Positions 48,188 to 57,606 of a stretch of 64,000 nucleotides of DNA are shown here, in pieces (position 1 is the stretch's first letter; the number at the start of each line of letters is the position of its first letter). The stretch spans positions 124,001-188,000 of the forward strand of contig NZ_JANHMP010000002.1 of the NCBI RefSeq assembly GCF_024609265.1, read 5' to 3'. Made by a program: the position numbers and the translations under genes. This stretch comes from Geothrix campi. Lineage in GTDB: Bacteria > Acidobacteriota > Holophagae > Holophagales > Holophagaceae. Under the pieces are notes generated by a model. It did not search any database. It was not told the origin of the DNA and was given only the letters and a program-made list of their open reading frames with translations.

Positions 48188-48790
48188 ATGGCGGACCAGA
48201 CGGGACAGGCTCAGGGCCTACCCTCACAGGGTTCGGTTGCCGTCGAAATTACTCTGGCGCAACTGCTCGCGGTCATGCCGACAGCCCGGGAGCGGGCGCC
48301 CCTGTTTCTGGACTACATCCAGGCGGCGATGGACCGCTTCGGGATCAGTGAGTCGAAACTGCGCGTGGCGCACTTCCTGGCCCAGGTGGCGCACGAGAGC
48401 GGCGAGCTGCGCTACATGCGTGAGATCTGGGGTCCGACGAGTGCCCAGCTCGGCTATGAGGGCCGCGCCGACCTCGGCAACACCGAGCCTGGTGACGGGA
48501 TGAAGTTCAAGGGCCGTGGCCTGATCCAGGTCACGGGCCGGGCGAACTACCTCAGGTGCTCCATGGCGCTGTATGGTGACGCGCAGACCCTGGCCGAGAC
48601 GCCGGAGCTGCTGGAGACCAAGGAGGCCGCCTGCCTGAGCGCGGGGTGGTTCTGGGGCGAGTTCAAGCACCTGAACCCCCTGGCGGATGCGGACGACCTG
48701 GAGCACATCACGCGGCGAATCAATGGCGGCTTGAACGGGCTGGTCTACCGCACGGCGTACCTGGCCCGCGCCAAGGAGGCCCTCGGATGA
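48188..48790 (+). CDS. GH19-type endolysin
   Basis: 200 residues. VAHFLAQVAHESGELRYMRE carries the catalytic Glu of GH19/chitinase-like lysozymes; GMKFKGRGLIQVTGRANYLR and ITRRINGGLNGL are family blocks. It cleaves peptidoglycan at lysis. No signal peptide, so it needs a holin. Confidence 0.9.
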   Translation: MADQTGQAQGLPSQGSVAVEITLAQLLAVMPTARERAPLFLDYIQAAMDRFGISESKLRVAHFLAQVAHESGELRYMREIWGPTSAQLGYEGRADLGNTEPGDGMKFKGRGLIQVTGRANYLRCSMALYGDAQTLAETPELLETKEAACLSAGWFWGEFKHLNPLADADDLEHITRRINGGLNGLVYRTAYLARAKEALG

Positions 48791-49050
48791 TCGAGAACGC
48801 ACTCCGGGCCGCTGGCCGCATCCCCCAGGACAAGCTGCTGCACGCCGTGTGCGGTGCCCTCCTGGCCCTCCTGGGGCTGGCGTGGGGCCCGGTGACGGCC
48901 CTCCTGCTGCCCACGGCGCTGGGTGTCGCCAAGGAGGTCTACGACCACTTCAACCCGCCCCATGTGGCGGACCCGATGGACCTGCTGGCCACCATCCTCG
49001 GCGTCGTGCCAGTGCTGGCGGCCTATGCCGTGGGGGTGGGCCATGTCTGA
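48787..49050 (+). CDS. small membrane protein, holin candidate
   Basis: 87 residues from the ATG at 48787, overlapping the endolysin. Two or three membrane helices (LLHAVCGALLALLGLAWGPV and LLATILGVVPVLAAYAVGVG) with KEVYDHFNPPHVADPMD between. Either a holin or an accessory of lysis. Confidence 0.65.
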   Translation: MIENALRAAGRIPQDKLLHAVCGALLALLGLAWGPVTALLLPTALGVAKEVYDHFNPPHVADPMDLLATILGVVPVLAAYAVGVGHV

Positions 49051-49579
49051 CTTTGACTGGAAGTCCTTCGTGAAGAAGGTCGCCCCGTTCATCGGGACGG
49101 CGCTGGGAGGTCCCCTTGGTGGTGCTGCTGCGTCTGCTCTGGCTGGTGCTCTCGGCGGAGACCCCACGAAGACCACCGATCAGCAGTTGGCCGCCATGGT
49201 CCAGAGCGTCACACCTGAACAGCTTCTGGCCCTCAAGAACGCCGAGAACGAGTTCGTCCTCAAGATGCAGGCGCTGGGATTCCAGCACGAAACCGACCTC
49301 CTCCAGACCTCGGCCGCGGACCGCGCGTCTGCACGGGACCGGGAGAAGTCCGTCAAGGACTGGACGCCCCGGGTGCTCGCCTCTGGCGTAACCATCGGGT
49401 TCTTCGGCCTGCTGAGTTACCTGCTGCGCCACGAGGTGCCGGCTGGGTCGAAGGATATCCTGAACGTGATGCTGGGCTCCCTCGGGACGGCCTGGATCTC
49501 CATCGTCACCTACTACTTCGGCAGTTCTGCTGGCAGCGATGCCAAGACCTCCATCATCGCGCAGCAGGGGGGGAAGTGA
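49043..49579 (+). CDS. 3TM-type holin family protein
   Basis: 178 residues, 8-nt overlap with the previous gene. The N-terminal Gly/Ala segment (PFIGTALGGPLGGAAASALA), a long helix, then two membrane helices at the C-terminus (VLASGVTIGFFGLLSYLL and LGSLGTAWISIVTYYFGSSA). The pattern fits the holin of 3TMs. Confidence 0.7.
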   Translation: MSDFDWKSFVKKVAPFIGTALGGPLGGAAASALAGALGGDPTKTTDQQLAAMVQSVTPEQLLALKNAENEFVLKMQALGFQHETDLLQTSAADRASARDREKSVKDWTPRVLASGVTIGFFGLLSYLLRHEVPAGSKDILNVMLGSLGTAWISIVTYYFGSSAGSDAKTSIIAQQGGK

Positions 49580-49890
49580 ACGCTCATGTAAAGTGCTCCT
49601 CGCCGGACTGCCCCTTCCACGGTGAACCCCAGGACCGGCGCGGCTGGCACCTCGAGAAGTCCATCAACCTCCCGGCCCTGCTCACCCTGGGTGGCATGGT
49701 CGCCGCGGGCCTGGCCTACGTCTGGCGGCAGGACTCGCGGGTGACGAAGGTGGAGGACCGGGCGACCAGCCTGGAGGCCGCTGACATCCGGATCGAGAAC
49801 GCGCAGGGGCGACAGCGAGACGAGATCCGCACCGATCTGAAGTCCATCAATGACAAGCTCGACCGTCTGGTCGAGCGGGGCCGCCGTTGA
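49576..49890 (+). CDS. single-span coiled-coil protein, spanin- or lysis-accessory candidate
   Basis: 104 residues from a GTG. N-terminal Cys-rich CSSPDCPFHG, a membrane helix (LPALLTLGGMVAAGLAYVW), then a coiled coil. GTGA overlap with the holin. Function inferred from position only. Confidence 0.5.
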   Translation: MNAHVKCSSPDCPFHGEPQDRRGWHLEKSINLPALLTLGGMVAAGLAYVWRQDSRVTKVEDRATSLEAADIRIENAQGRQRDEIRTDLKSINDKLDRLVERGRR

Positions 49891-52313
49891 CCGGCTACCG
49901 TGAGGTCCCCATCGAGCCCGGCCTGGTCGAGCGGGTGGCCGCGGGCCTGCGCTACGCCGTGACCGGGGACACCTCGGCCTACAACATCTGGTTCGGCCCT
50001 GGCGCCCCGCCACTGCCCCAGCAGCCCGAAGCCGGCGGGCGGCAGTACGACTACCCCACCCAGATCAACCTCCAGTGGCAGCCCCGCGTGGGCGAGCAGG
50101 TGGGCTACCAGACCCTGCGCGACCTGGCGGACGGCTACGACCTGCTGCGCCTGGTGATCGAGACGCGCAAGGACCAGCTGGCGAAGCTGGAGTGGACGAT
50201 CAAGCCCCGTGCGCCCAAGGCCAAGCCCGACGCACGCTGTGCCGAGATCGAGGCGTTCCTCCAGTGCCCGGACAAGGTGCACAACTGGGACCAGTGGAAC
50301 CGCATGTTCTGGGAGGAGGTGCTGGTCCCCGACGCGCCGGCCATCCTGCCCCGCCGCACCGTGGGCGGGCAGCCCTACGCCCTGGACATCATCGACGGCA
50401 CGACCATCAAGCCCGTGGTGGGCGCCGATGGCCGCCGACCTCTGGAGGGCCCGGCCTTCCAGCAGGTCATCAAGGGCATCCCCGTCGCCAACTTCACCGT
50501 GCAGGACCTCTACTACCGGCCCCACAACCCCCGGGCGCACAAGCTCTACGGCTACAGCAAGGTCGAGCAGGTCATCACCACGGTCAACATCGCGCTCCGG
50601 CGCCAGCTGTCCCAGCTGCAGTACTACACCGAGGGCAGCGCCCCGGACATGATCTTCAGCACGCCGCCCGAGTGGAACCTCGACGCCATCAAGAAGTTCG
50701 CCGAGTGGTGGTGGTCGCAGCTCTCCAACGGGAACACGGCCCAGAAGCGCAAGGGGATGTTCGTGCCGCACGGCGTGGAGCCCATCAACACGAAGGACAT
50801 GCTGCTCAAGGACGCTTACGACGAGTGGCTGGCCCGGATCATCTGCTACTGCTTCAGTGTCCCCCCCCAAGCCCTGGTCAAGGAACAGAACCGCGCCACG
50901 GCGGGCACGCAGAAGGACATGAGCAAGGAGGAGGGCCTCCTGCCGCTGATGAAGTACCAGAAGGGCGTCATGGACGACATCCTGCGGGACTTCTTCGGCG
51001 CGCCGGACCTCCAGTTCGACTGGAAGCAGGAGGCGGCCACCTCGCCGCTGGAGCAGGCGCAGATCGACAAGAGCGACGTCGAGGCGGGCATCCGCACGGT
51101 GAACGAGGTGCGCGAGGAGCGCGGCCTGGAGCCCCTGGCCGAGGAGCCTACCCTGGAGCCGACCGCCACCGAAGGCCTGCCCACGGGCGAGAAGCCCCAG
51201 GATACGGCCCTGAACGGCCAGCAGATCACGGCCCTACTGGGCGTGGTCCAGGCCAAGGTGCCCCGCAACACCGCCGCCGCGGTCATCGCCGCGTCGTTCC
51301 CCAGCCTGTCCCCCGAACAGGTCTCGGCGATGGTGGCGGGCATGCCCGCGGAGCCTGAGCCAGAACCCACTCCCCCGCCTGCTGGGAGCGATCCCAACGC
51401 GAAAGGCCAGCCCCCGGCTGCGTCCACTGATGAACCGACCCCCAAGGCGGGGGAGCCTGCCTCGAAGGGCGCCAGCATCCAGATCTCCATCAAGGGCGAC
51501 GGTGCCGCTCTGGCCGCCAACATCGCCAAGCTCCGCTCCGGCGAACTGAAGAAGAAGGCACTGAAGCCCATCCCGCGCGACCGGAAGTCCGTGGTGAAGC
51601 TCGAGGCCAAGGTCAAGAAGACCGTGGCCAAGTTCCTCGCCGCCCAGGTGCTGCCCATCGCCAAGATGCTCCACGGCGTGCTGCCGGAGAGCGCCGAGAA
51701 GCTGGAGAAGATGAGCCGCGAGGAGGCCCAGGCGCTCCTGGACGAGCTGGGCTTGGACTGGCACGAGCTCGGGGACGACCTGGAGAGCGTGCTGGCTGCC
51801 ATTGCCCAGGACGGGGCCGCGCAGGCGCTCGCCCAGATTGGCGTGAGCAGCGCCAGCATCGTGGACCAGGTCAACGAGAAGGCCGTCTCCTGGGCCGAGG
51901 ACCACGCCGCGACGCTGGTCAAGGGCCTGGAGGAGACCACGCTCAAGGCGCTGCGTGGCGACCTGGCTGCCTCCATCGAGCTCGGCATGTCTGTAGATGA
52001 GATCGCCGCGGTGCTGGAGAAGGACTACGCCTTCAGCGAGGCCCGCGCTGAACTGATCGCCACCACAGAGCGGGCCTTCGCCGATGTGGAGGGCAACATG
52101 GCCGCCTACCGCGAGTCCGGCGTGGTGAGCGGCAAGGAGTGGGTGCTGGGCTCCGAGCATGACGACGCCCTGGAGTGCGACTGCTCCGACAACGCCGACG
52201 CCGGCGTGATCCCCCTGGACGGAACTTTCCCCGGCGGGGACGACGCCCCGCCCAACCACCCCGGGTGCGTGTGCGACGTGCTCCCGGTCGTAGCTGAAGA
52301 CGAAACCGCTTGA
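49887..52313 (+). CDS. portal protein fused to MuF-like minor head domain
   Basis: 808 residues from a TTG overlapping the upstream stop. Residues 1-430 match DUF935/Mu gp29-type portal proteins (VIETRKDQLAKLEWTIKPRA, LYYRPHNPRAHKLYGYSKVE, ICYCFSVPPQALVKEQNRAT). A Pro/Ala/Thr-rich linker (about 480-530) leads to a C-terminal MuF/SPP1 gp7 domain (ELIATTERAFADVEGNMAAY, and DCSDNADAGVIPLDGTFPGG then NHPGCVCDVLP). The two proteins are separate in most phages. Confidence 0.88.
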   Translation: MTGYREVPIEPGLVERVAAGLRYAVTGDTSAYNIWFGPGAPPLPQQPEAGGRQYDYPTQINLQWQPRVGEQVGYQTLRDLADGYDLLRLVIETRKDQLAKLEWTIKPRAPKAKPDARCAEIEAFLQCPDKVHNWDQWNRMFWEEVLVPDAPAILPRRTVGGQPYALDIIDGTTIKPVVGADGRRPLEGPAFQQVIKGIPVANFTVQDLYYRPHNPRAHKLYGYSKVEQVITTVNIALRRQLSQLQYYTEGSAPDMIFSTPPEWNLDAIKKFAEWWWSQLSNGNTAQKRKGMFVPHGVEPINTKDMLLKDAYDEWLARIICYCFSVPPQALVKEQNRATAGTQKDMSKEEGLLPLMKYQKGVMDDILRDFFGAPDLQFDWKQEAATSPLEQAQIDKSDVEAGIRTVNEVREERGLEPLAEEPTLEPTATEGLPTGEKPQDTALNGQQITALLGVVQAKVPRNTAAAVIAASFPSLSPEQVSAMVAGMPAEPEPEPTPPPAGSDPNAKGQPPAASTDEPTPKAGEPASKGASIQISIKGDGAALAANIAKLRSGELKKKALKPIPRDRKSVVKLEAKVKKTVAKFLAAQVLPIAKMLHGVLPESAEKLEKMSREEAQALLDELGLDWHELGDDLESVLAAIAQDGAAQALAQIGVSSASIVDQVNEKAVSWAEDHAATLVKGLEETTLKALRGDLAASIELGMSVDEIAAVLEKDYAFSEARAELIATTERAFADVEGNMAAYRESGVVSGKEWVLGSEHDDALECDCSDNADAGVIPLDGTFPGGDDAPPNHPGCVCDVLPVVAEDETA

Positions 52314-52332
52314 TCCCTACGAGGAGAAAGGA

Positions 52333-52620
52333 ATGGCCACTGTGAGAATGCTCCCCCCCGCCACCGGCAACGCCACCCACGAAGTCAGCGGCCGCCGCTA
52401 TGTGGGCGTCGTGGGTACACCCCAGGACGTGCCGGACTTCGACGCGCCCACCCTGCAGGCCAACGGCTGGCAGATCACCGACCCCCATGGGTCCGGCACC
52501 ACCTCCACCCGACCCGCGAACCCCTTCAAGGGCATGCGGTTCACCGACACCACGCTGGGCGTTTCCATCCTCTGGGACGGGAAGGTCTGGCGCAACCCGA
52601 TCACGGGGGCGAGCGTATGA
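52333..52620 (+). CDS. small head-region protein
   Basis: 95 residues, GAGGAGAAAGGA upstream. VSGRRYVGVVGTPQDVPDFD and GMRFTDTTLGVSILWDGKVW: a small beta domain, perhaps a decoration or capsid accessory protein. Confidence 0.65.
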   Translation: MATVRMLPPATGNATHEVSGRRYVGVVGTPQDVPDFDAPTLQANGWQITDPHGSGTTSTRPANPFKGMRFTDTTLGVSILWDGKVWRNPITGASV

Positions 52621-53798
52621 CCAAGAAATTCAAACTCTACGGAGAATTCGAGAAGGTCGAGGAGCAGGAGGACGGCACGCTGAAGGTATCCGGTATCGCC
52701 AGCTCCGAGGCCGTGGACAGCGACGGCGAGACCATCACGGCGGAAGCCATGAAGGCCGCCATCCCCGACTACATGGCCTTCGGCGCACTGCGCGAGATGC
52801 ACACCGCCTGGGCCGCCGGCACCGCCCTGAAGTGCGATGTGGGCGACGACCGGAAGACCCACTTCGAAGCCCTGGTGGTGGACGCCGAGGCCATCAAGAA
52901 GGTCCAGACCGGCACCTACAAGGGTTTCAGCATCGGCGGGAAGGTCACCAAGCGCGACCCGGCCAACCGCTCGACCATCACCGGCATCAAGCTCGTCGAG
53001 GTGTCCCTGGTGGACCGGCCCGCCAACCCCGAGGCCGTATTCAGCATGGGCAAGGTCGAGGGGGACGAGTCCGAGGCCCTCACCCTCGCCGTCCTGCGCA
53101 AGAGCATGTGGAGCATCGCGGACTTCGCGGGGCTGCTCCAGTCCCTGGCCTTCGTGGCGTGGGATTCGGCCTACGAGGCGGAGTGCGAGGGCGACGCGAG
53201 CCCCATACCCGCCGCGCTGGGCGCGTGGATCGAGCAGGGGCTGGGCATCCTCCAGGCCATGACCGCGGAGGAGTGCGCCGAGTTGATGTCTCAGCTACCC
53301 AGCCGCGAGCCCCAGGCCCTTCTCGAGATGGCCGCCAAGGTGGCCGGCGTCGACCTCGCCAAGGCGGGCAAGAAGTTCAGCAAGTCCACCGCCGAGGCAT
53401 TGAGTGGCGTCCACAAGATGCTCCAGGACGCAGAGAAGGCGATGGGCGGGCTTGGCTTCGATCAACCCGCCAACGTCGAGGACAAGGAGGAGGAGGCCGA
53501 CAAGGCCGCCGCTGCCGAGGCACTCCAGAAGGCCGCCGGCCTCGAGACCGACCTCGCCAAGGCCCAGGACGAGCTGACCAAGGCTCAGGCTCGTATCACC
53601 GAACTCGAAGCGATGCCCGAGGTTGCCAAGGGCGTGGCCGTGGTCTTCGATGCGGAGAAGCAGGCCGAGATGTTCGCCAAGCAGGCCAAGGACGCCGAGG
53701 CCGAGGACCTGAAGAAGTACCAGGAGACCACCGACCCGGAGGAGAAGTTCAAGGCCTCCATCAAGTTCATCCACAAGTACGGCCACAAGCCGGAATAA
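52617..53798 (+). CDS. prohead protease (XkdF-like) with C-terminal scaffold helix
   Basis: 393 residues. Residues 1-150 form the protease: DSDGETITAEAMKAAIPDYM, ALREMHTAWAAGTALK, and STITGIKLVEVSLVDRPANP. The rest is a long helix (EEADKAAAAEALQKAAGLET and onward) that probably acts as scaffold. It matures the capsid that follows. Confidence 0.85.
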   Translation: MTKKFKLYGEFEKVEEQEDGTLKVSGIASSEAVDSDGETITAEAMKAAIPDYMAFGALREMHTAWAAGTALKCDVGDDRKTHFEALVVDAEAIKKVQTGTYKGFSIGGKVTKRDPANRSTITGIKLVEVSLVDRPANPEAVFSMGKVEGDESEALTLAVLRKSMWSIADFAGLLQSLAFVAWDSAYEAECEGDASPIPAALGAWIEQGLGILQAMTAEECAELMSQLPSREPQALLEMAAKVAGVDLAKAGKKFSKSTAEALSGVHKMLQDAEKAMGGLGFDQPANVEDKEEEADKAAAAEALQKAAGLETDLAKAQDELTKAQARITELEAMPEVAKGVAVVFDAEKQAEMFAKQAKDAEAEDLKKYQETTDPEEKFKASIKFIHKYGHKPE

Positions 53799-53847
53799 CC
53801 GCAACCCTTCCCCGGCGATCCGGGCACCTCACCCCGTCTTTCAAACC

Positions 53848-53879
53848 CTCCTTTGCGGGATCGAACCCGCCCCCCGGAG
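53848..53879 (+). promoter_or_regulatory. structured leader of the capsid gene
   Basis: CTCC (53848-53851), TTT, stem GCGGG/CCCGC (53855-53859/53866-53870), five C, then GGAG (53876-53879), 6 nt, ATG. CTCC can pair with the GGAG ribosome site. The tail tube gene has the same arrangement at 57607-57637. Confidence 0.6.
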
Positions 53880-53885
53880 AGAACC

Positions 53886-55379
53886 ATGAGCGCAAGCATC
53901 ACCGACACCCTGGCTCTGCATAAGTCCATGATGGGCGAAAGCGCCGTCAACGATCTGCAGAAGACCATCAGCACCTCCACCGGCCTGGTCAACTACGACC
54001 TGCAGGCCCCCGAGAAGAACCTCTACGCCTTCCTCGCGCCCATCCGGTCCCGCCTGAAGCGCGTCCCGGGCCGCGGCGGCATCGCCACGAACTGGCGCGC
54101 TGTGACCGGCTTCACCGGCTCCGGCGTGAAGTCCATGCCGTGGGTGCCGGAAGGTCAGCGGTCGGCCCGCATGTCCTACACCACCCAGAACAAGAGCGCG
54201 AACTACGTGACGCTGGGTGAAGAGGACAGCATCACCGAGGAGGCGATCTCCGCCGCCGAGGGCTTCACCGACGCGCAGGCTGGCCTCGCGTTCCGTCTCA
54301 TGCAGGGCACCCTGACCAAGGAAGAGTACGCCCTCATCGCGGGCAACGCCTCCCTGGCCCTGGGCACCGTGGGTACGGTCACCACCTCCGCCTCCGGCAC
54401 CGGCGGCACGCTGCCCGGCGCCCCCACGACCTACGACGTGGCCTGCGTCGCGCTGACCATGGAGGGCTACCTCGCGGCCAGCCTGTCCGGCGGCGTCCAG
54501 CAGGTGGTCGCCATTACCGGGGCCGACGGCAAGACCTACAACCTGAACGGCGGCTCCAGCATGAAGTCCGCCGTGGCGACCCAGGCCATCACCCTCGGCC
54601 AGCACCTCTTCGCCAGCGTCGCCCCCGTGCTCGGCGCGGTCGCCTACGCCTGGTATATCGGCGCTGCCGGTGCCGCCAAGCTCGAGGCCATCACCACGAT
54701 CAACAGCCTGGACTGGAGCACCGCTCTGGCCGGCACGGGCCAGGCCCTCACCGCGGTCACCGCCGACTGCTCCAAGAACGCGAACTACGCCTTCGACGGC
54801 CTGCTCACCACCGCCTTCAACAGCGGCGGCCTGGCCTACACGAAGGTCATGGCGACCGGCGTGTCCGGCACCGGCACCCCGCTCACCGCGGGCGGGCGCC
54901 GGAACATCACCGAGATCGACGTGATGCTCAAGAGCATGTGGGACAACTCCCGCCTGAGCCCCACGGTCATCTTCGTGAACAGCCAGGAGATGCAGAACAT
55001 CACCAACAAGGTGATGAACTCCAACACCTCCCCGATCTTCGCGGCCAACCAGAGCGACCCCTACGCCGTGACCGCCAACGGCTTCGTGACGGGCTACTTC
55101 AACCCGTTCACCGCGGGCCAGCAGGGTGTGACCATCCCCATCGTCCTGCACCCCTACATCCCCGCGGGCACGATCCTCGCCCTCTGTGAAAATCTGCCCG
55201 CCCAGTTCCAAAACAGCGAGGTCCCCAACGTCGCCGAGATCCACGTGCGCAAGGACTACCGCCAGACCTTCTGGCCCGTGGTCACCCGCTCGCGCGACGT
55301 CGGTGTCTACGTCGAGGAGACCCTCGCGGTCTACGCGCCCTTCGGTCTGGGCGTGATCAGCAATATCGCGAATGGCTGA
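53886..55379 (+). CDS. major capsid protein
   Basis: 497 residues from the ATG at 53886. GMG-type opening MSASITDTLALHKSMMGESA, RVPGRGGIATNWRAVTGFTG, and the N-terminal arm and C-terminal FWPVVTRSRDVGVYVEETLA. A HK97-fold capsid of the large DUF5309-like type by position and length. Within it an insertion (VTADCSKNANYAFDGLLTTA) may be a surface domain. Confidence 0.78.
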   Translation: MSASITDTLALHKSMMGESAVNDLQKTISTSTGLVNYDLQAPEKNLYAFLAPIRSRLKRVPGRGGIATNWRAVTGFTGSGVKSMPWVPEGQRSARMSYTTQNKSANYVTLGEEDSITEEAISAAEGFTDAQAGLAFRLMQGTLTKEEYALIAGNASLALGTVGTVTTSASGTGGTLPGAPTTYDVACVALTMEGYLAASLSGGVQQVVAITGADGKTYNLNGGSSMKSAVATQAITLGQHLFASVAPVLGAVAYAWYIGAAGAAKLEAITTINSLDWSTALAGTGQALTAVTADCSKNANYAFDGLLTTAFNSGGLAYTKVMATGVSGTGTPLTAGGRRNITEIDVMLKSMWDNSRLSPTVIFVNSQEMQNITNKVMNSNTSPIFAANQSDPYAVTANGFVTGYFNPFTAGQQGVTIPIVLHPYIPAGTILALCENLPAQFQNSEVPNVAEIHVRKDYRQTFWPVVTRSRDVGVYVEETLAVYAPFGLGVISNIANG

Positions 55380-55390
55380 ACGTAGCCAGC

Positions 55391-55418
55391 GCCCGGGGGC
55401 CTTTGCGGGCTCCCGGGC
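55391..55418 (+). other. hairpin after the capsid gene
   Basis: GCCCGGG (55391-55397) pairs with CCCGGGC (55412-55418). Followed by CCCTTTCTGAGG; no long T-run. It could partly terminate or protect the capsid message. Confidence 0.55.
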
Positions 55419-55435
55419 CCCTTTCTGAGGTCCAC

Positions 55436-55621
55436 ATGGCCAAGATCAAAACCGACATCCCCAAGGCCGCCGAGGGCAACGTCCTCCTGCTGGCGCCCGA
55501 CGGCGCCACTGGCTGCGCGGTGGACGGCGTGGAATACGTCGTCAACGACGGCTTCTGTGAGGTCGACCAGGCCCACGCCGCCACCCTCATCGAGTCCCAC
55601 GGCTACGTCGCCGCCGAGTAG
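55436..55621 (+). CDS. small head protein
   Basis: 61 residues from the ATG at 55436 (TGAGG upstream). MAKIKTDIPKAAEGNVLLLA, then DGVEYVVNDGFCEVDQAHAA. Common small protein after capsids, unknown role. Confidence 0.6.
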   Translation: MAKIKTDIPKAAEGNVLLLAPDGATGCAVDGVEYVVNDGFCEVDQAHAATLIESHGYVAAE

Positions 55622-55624
55622 CCC

Positions 55625-55852
55625 ATGACTCGATTCGTCTGGATCCCCGAAGCCCCAAGGCACCCCGGTCTCTACGCCAACAAGAACGGCGCGGACCTGG
55701 ACACCGGCAAGGTCCAGGGATTCACGAAGCCAACCAGCACCATGAGCCCCCACCACGCCCTCCAGTTCGAGACGAGGGAAGAGTGCCAGGCCTGGTGTGA
55801 CGCCAACCCACACCCCGTGTTCGAACCACGCGAGCACGGATTCTCCGAGTAG
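55625..55852 (+). CDS. small phage protein
   Basis: 75 residues, 3 bp after the previous stop. HHALQFETREECQAWCDANP suggests a compact domain. Unknown. Confidence 0.6.
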   Translation: MTRFVWIPEAPRHPGLYANKNGADLDTGKVQGFTKPTSTMSPHHALQFETREECQAWCDANPHPVFEPREHGFSE

Positions 55853-55855
55853 CCC

Positions 55856-56416
55856 ATGTCCGCCAACCCCGCCGACCTCTGCACCCTGGCTGACCTGAAG
55901 GCCTGGCTAGTCGTCACCAACAACACGGATGACGTCCTGCTCCAGCGCCTGCTCACGGCGGCCAGTGTCTCCATGCAGAGCTGGATGAGCGCCACCATCC
56001 CGTCCGCCTCCTACACGGAGGTGCGGGATGGCACGGGCTCGGACACGTTGGTCCTGGGCAACACGCCCGTGACCGCGGTCACCAGCGTCACGGTCAACGG
56101 GCTCCCGCAGGCCCTCAGCCCGGACGGCATCCAGCCGGGCTACATCTTCAGCGACTCCGCCATCTTCCTCGTCGGCACCAGCTTCCCGGTGGGGCGGCGC
56201 AACGTGACGGTGGCCTACACCGCAGGGTACAACCCCATCCCCTTCGACCTCGCGCAGGAGTGCATCTCCCTGGCCGCCTGGAAGTACCGGGAGAAGTCCC
56301 GCATCGGCCAGACCGGCACGGGCATGGGGCCGGAGCACATCAGCTTCAGCCTGAAGGACATGCCGGACAGCACCAAGACCGTGATGCAGCAATACAAGAA
56401 GGTGGTGCCGGTATGA
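55856..56416 (+). CDS. head-tail connector (gp6-like)
   Basis: 186 residues. LADLKAWLVVTNNTDDVLLQ followed by RLLTAASVSMQSWM and the C-terminal VTVAYTAGYNPIPFDLAQEC are of the gp6/DnaT-like adaptor type. It sits between portal and tail. Confidence 0.8.
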   Translation: MSANPADLCTLADLKAWLVVTNNTDDVLLQRLLTAASVSMQSWMSATIPSASYTEVRDGTGSDTLVLGNTPVTAVTSVTVNGLPQALSPDGIQPGYIFSDSAIFLVGTSFPVGRRNVTVAYTAGYNPIPFDLAQECISLAAWKYREKSRIGQTGTGMGPEHISFSLKDMPDSTKTVMQQYKKVVPV

Positions 56417-56898
56417 GCCTCGACGTCCGGTTTGTCGGCGACGACAAGGTGATCGCCAACCTCAAAGGTATGGGCCCGAAGGTGGTGGCGGCCGGGAAGG
56501 CGTCTATCGCTCGGTCCACCATGAAGGTGCTGGCCAAGGCCAAGCAGAAGGTTTCCGGCGAGGTCCTGAAGAACCGCACGGGCACGCTCCGGCGGGCGAT
56601 CAACCAGCGCATCGAGGAGGCTGGCGGCCGGATCGTCGGCACGGTCGGCATCAAGCTCCGCTACGCCGCGGCCCATGAGTACGGGTTCAAGGGCACCGTC
56701 ACCGTCCGGGCTCACCTCCGCATGATGAAGGTGGCCTGGGGGCGCCCGGTGAAGCAGCCCCGCAAGATCGAAGTGGGCGCCCACACCATGAAGATGAACC
56801 TCCCCGAGCGGAGCTTCCTGCGCTCCAGCCTGCGCGAGCTGCGGTCTGACATCATCGCCGACATGCAGGCGTCGGTGGCCAAGGCGGTGGCGAAGTGA
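56413..56898 (+). CDS. HK97 gp10-like head-tail joining protein
   Basis: 161 residues from the ATG at 56413 (overlap). KNRTGTLRRAINQRIE, YAAAHEYGFKGTVTVRAHLR, and PERSFLRSSLRELRSDI match the HK97 gp10 family. Confidence 0.82.
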   Translation: MSLDVRFVGDDKVIANLKGMGPKVVAAGKASIARSTMKVLAKAKQKVSGEVLKNRTGTLRRAINQRIEEAGGRIVGTVGIKLRYAAAHEYGFKGTVTVRAHLRMMKVAWGRPVKQPRKIEVGAHTMKMNLPERSFLRSSLRELRSDIIADMQASVAKAVAK

Positions 56899-57332
56899 TC
56901 GCCCTGGAGCCCATCTACGCCGCGCTGTGGGCCAAAATCCAGGCCATCCCTGGCGTGAACCACTTCTCCCGGCGCCCGGACGTGCCGCAGAACCTCGCCG
57001 ATGGCCAGTTCCCTGCCGTGATGCTGAACCAGCTGGAGATCGACGCCCTGTGCGATGGCTCCGGCATCGGGACAGTCTTCACCATCCCCGTCGAGATCCT
57101 GATCTACGTGAACACCGGGAGCGACCCGAATGTGGTGCCCACGGTGGCCCTGAACGGGCTGATCGACCAGGTGCGGGCGGCTATCGCCGTGAACATCCCC
57201 GGCAGTCGCCAGGAACTGGGCGGGCTCGCCTACTCGGTCTTCGTGAACGGAAAGATCGAGGTTTTCGAGGGCAACCGGGGACAGCACGGCATCGCCATCG
57301 TCCCCATCACCATCACCGCAGCCGAGAACTAG
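56895..57332 (+). CDS. tail terminator protein
   Basis: 145 residues from a GTG overlapping the upstream stop. RRPDVPQNLADGQFPAVMLN, TIPVEILIYVNTGSDPNVVP, and the C-terminal GIAIVPITITAAEN fit a tail completion/terminator protein that stops tail tube growth. Confidence 0.72.
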   Translation: MIALEPIYAALWAKIQAIPGVNHFSRRPDVPQNLADGQFPAVMLNQLEIDALCDGSGIGTVFTIPVEILIYVNTGSDPNVVPTVALNGLIDQVRAAIAVNIPGSRQELGGLAYSVFVNGKIEVFEGNRGQHGIAIVPITITAAEN

Positions 57333-57340
57333 GAGATCCC

Positions 57341-57592
57341 ATGCCTGATGAACCTGAAGAGATCCAGCCGGAAGCCGAGCCGAAGACCGAGCCGACCAAT
57401 AGTGGCTTGGCGTTCGACGTGATTGTCGGGGTTCCCCCCGACCTCATCCCCCCCGCCCCATGGGAGGCCGAGATCGACGCCTTCTGGCAGAACATCCTCG
57501 CCAACGTCTCGGCCAAGGTCGAGACCCCTATCCACAACTTCCTCCGTGAAGAGACGGAGGCTCTCAAGGCCCGCCTGAAGGCCCTGCTCTAG
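57341..57592 (+). CDS. small acidic tail-region protein
   Basis: 83 residues. An acidic Pro/Glu-rich N-terminus (EEIQPEAEPKTEPTNSG) and a helical end. Unknown. Confidence 0.6.
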   Translation: MPDEPEEIQPEAEPKTEPTNSGLAFDVIVGVPPDLIPPAPWEAEIDAFWQNILANVSAKVETPIHNFLREETEALKARLKALL

Positions 57593-57606
57593 CCCTTTTT
57601 CAACTC

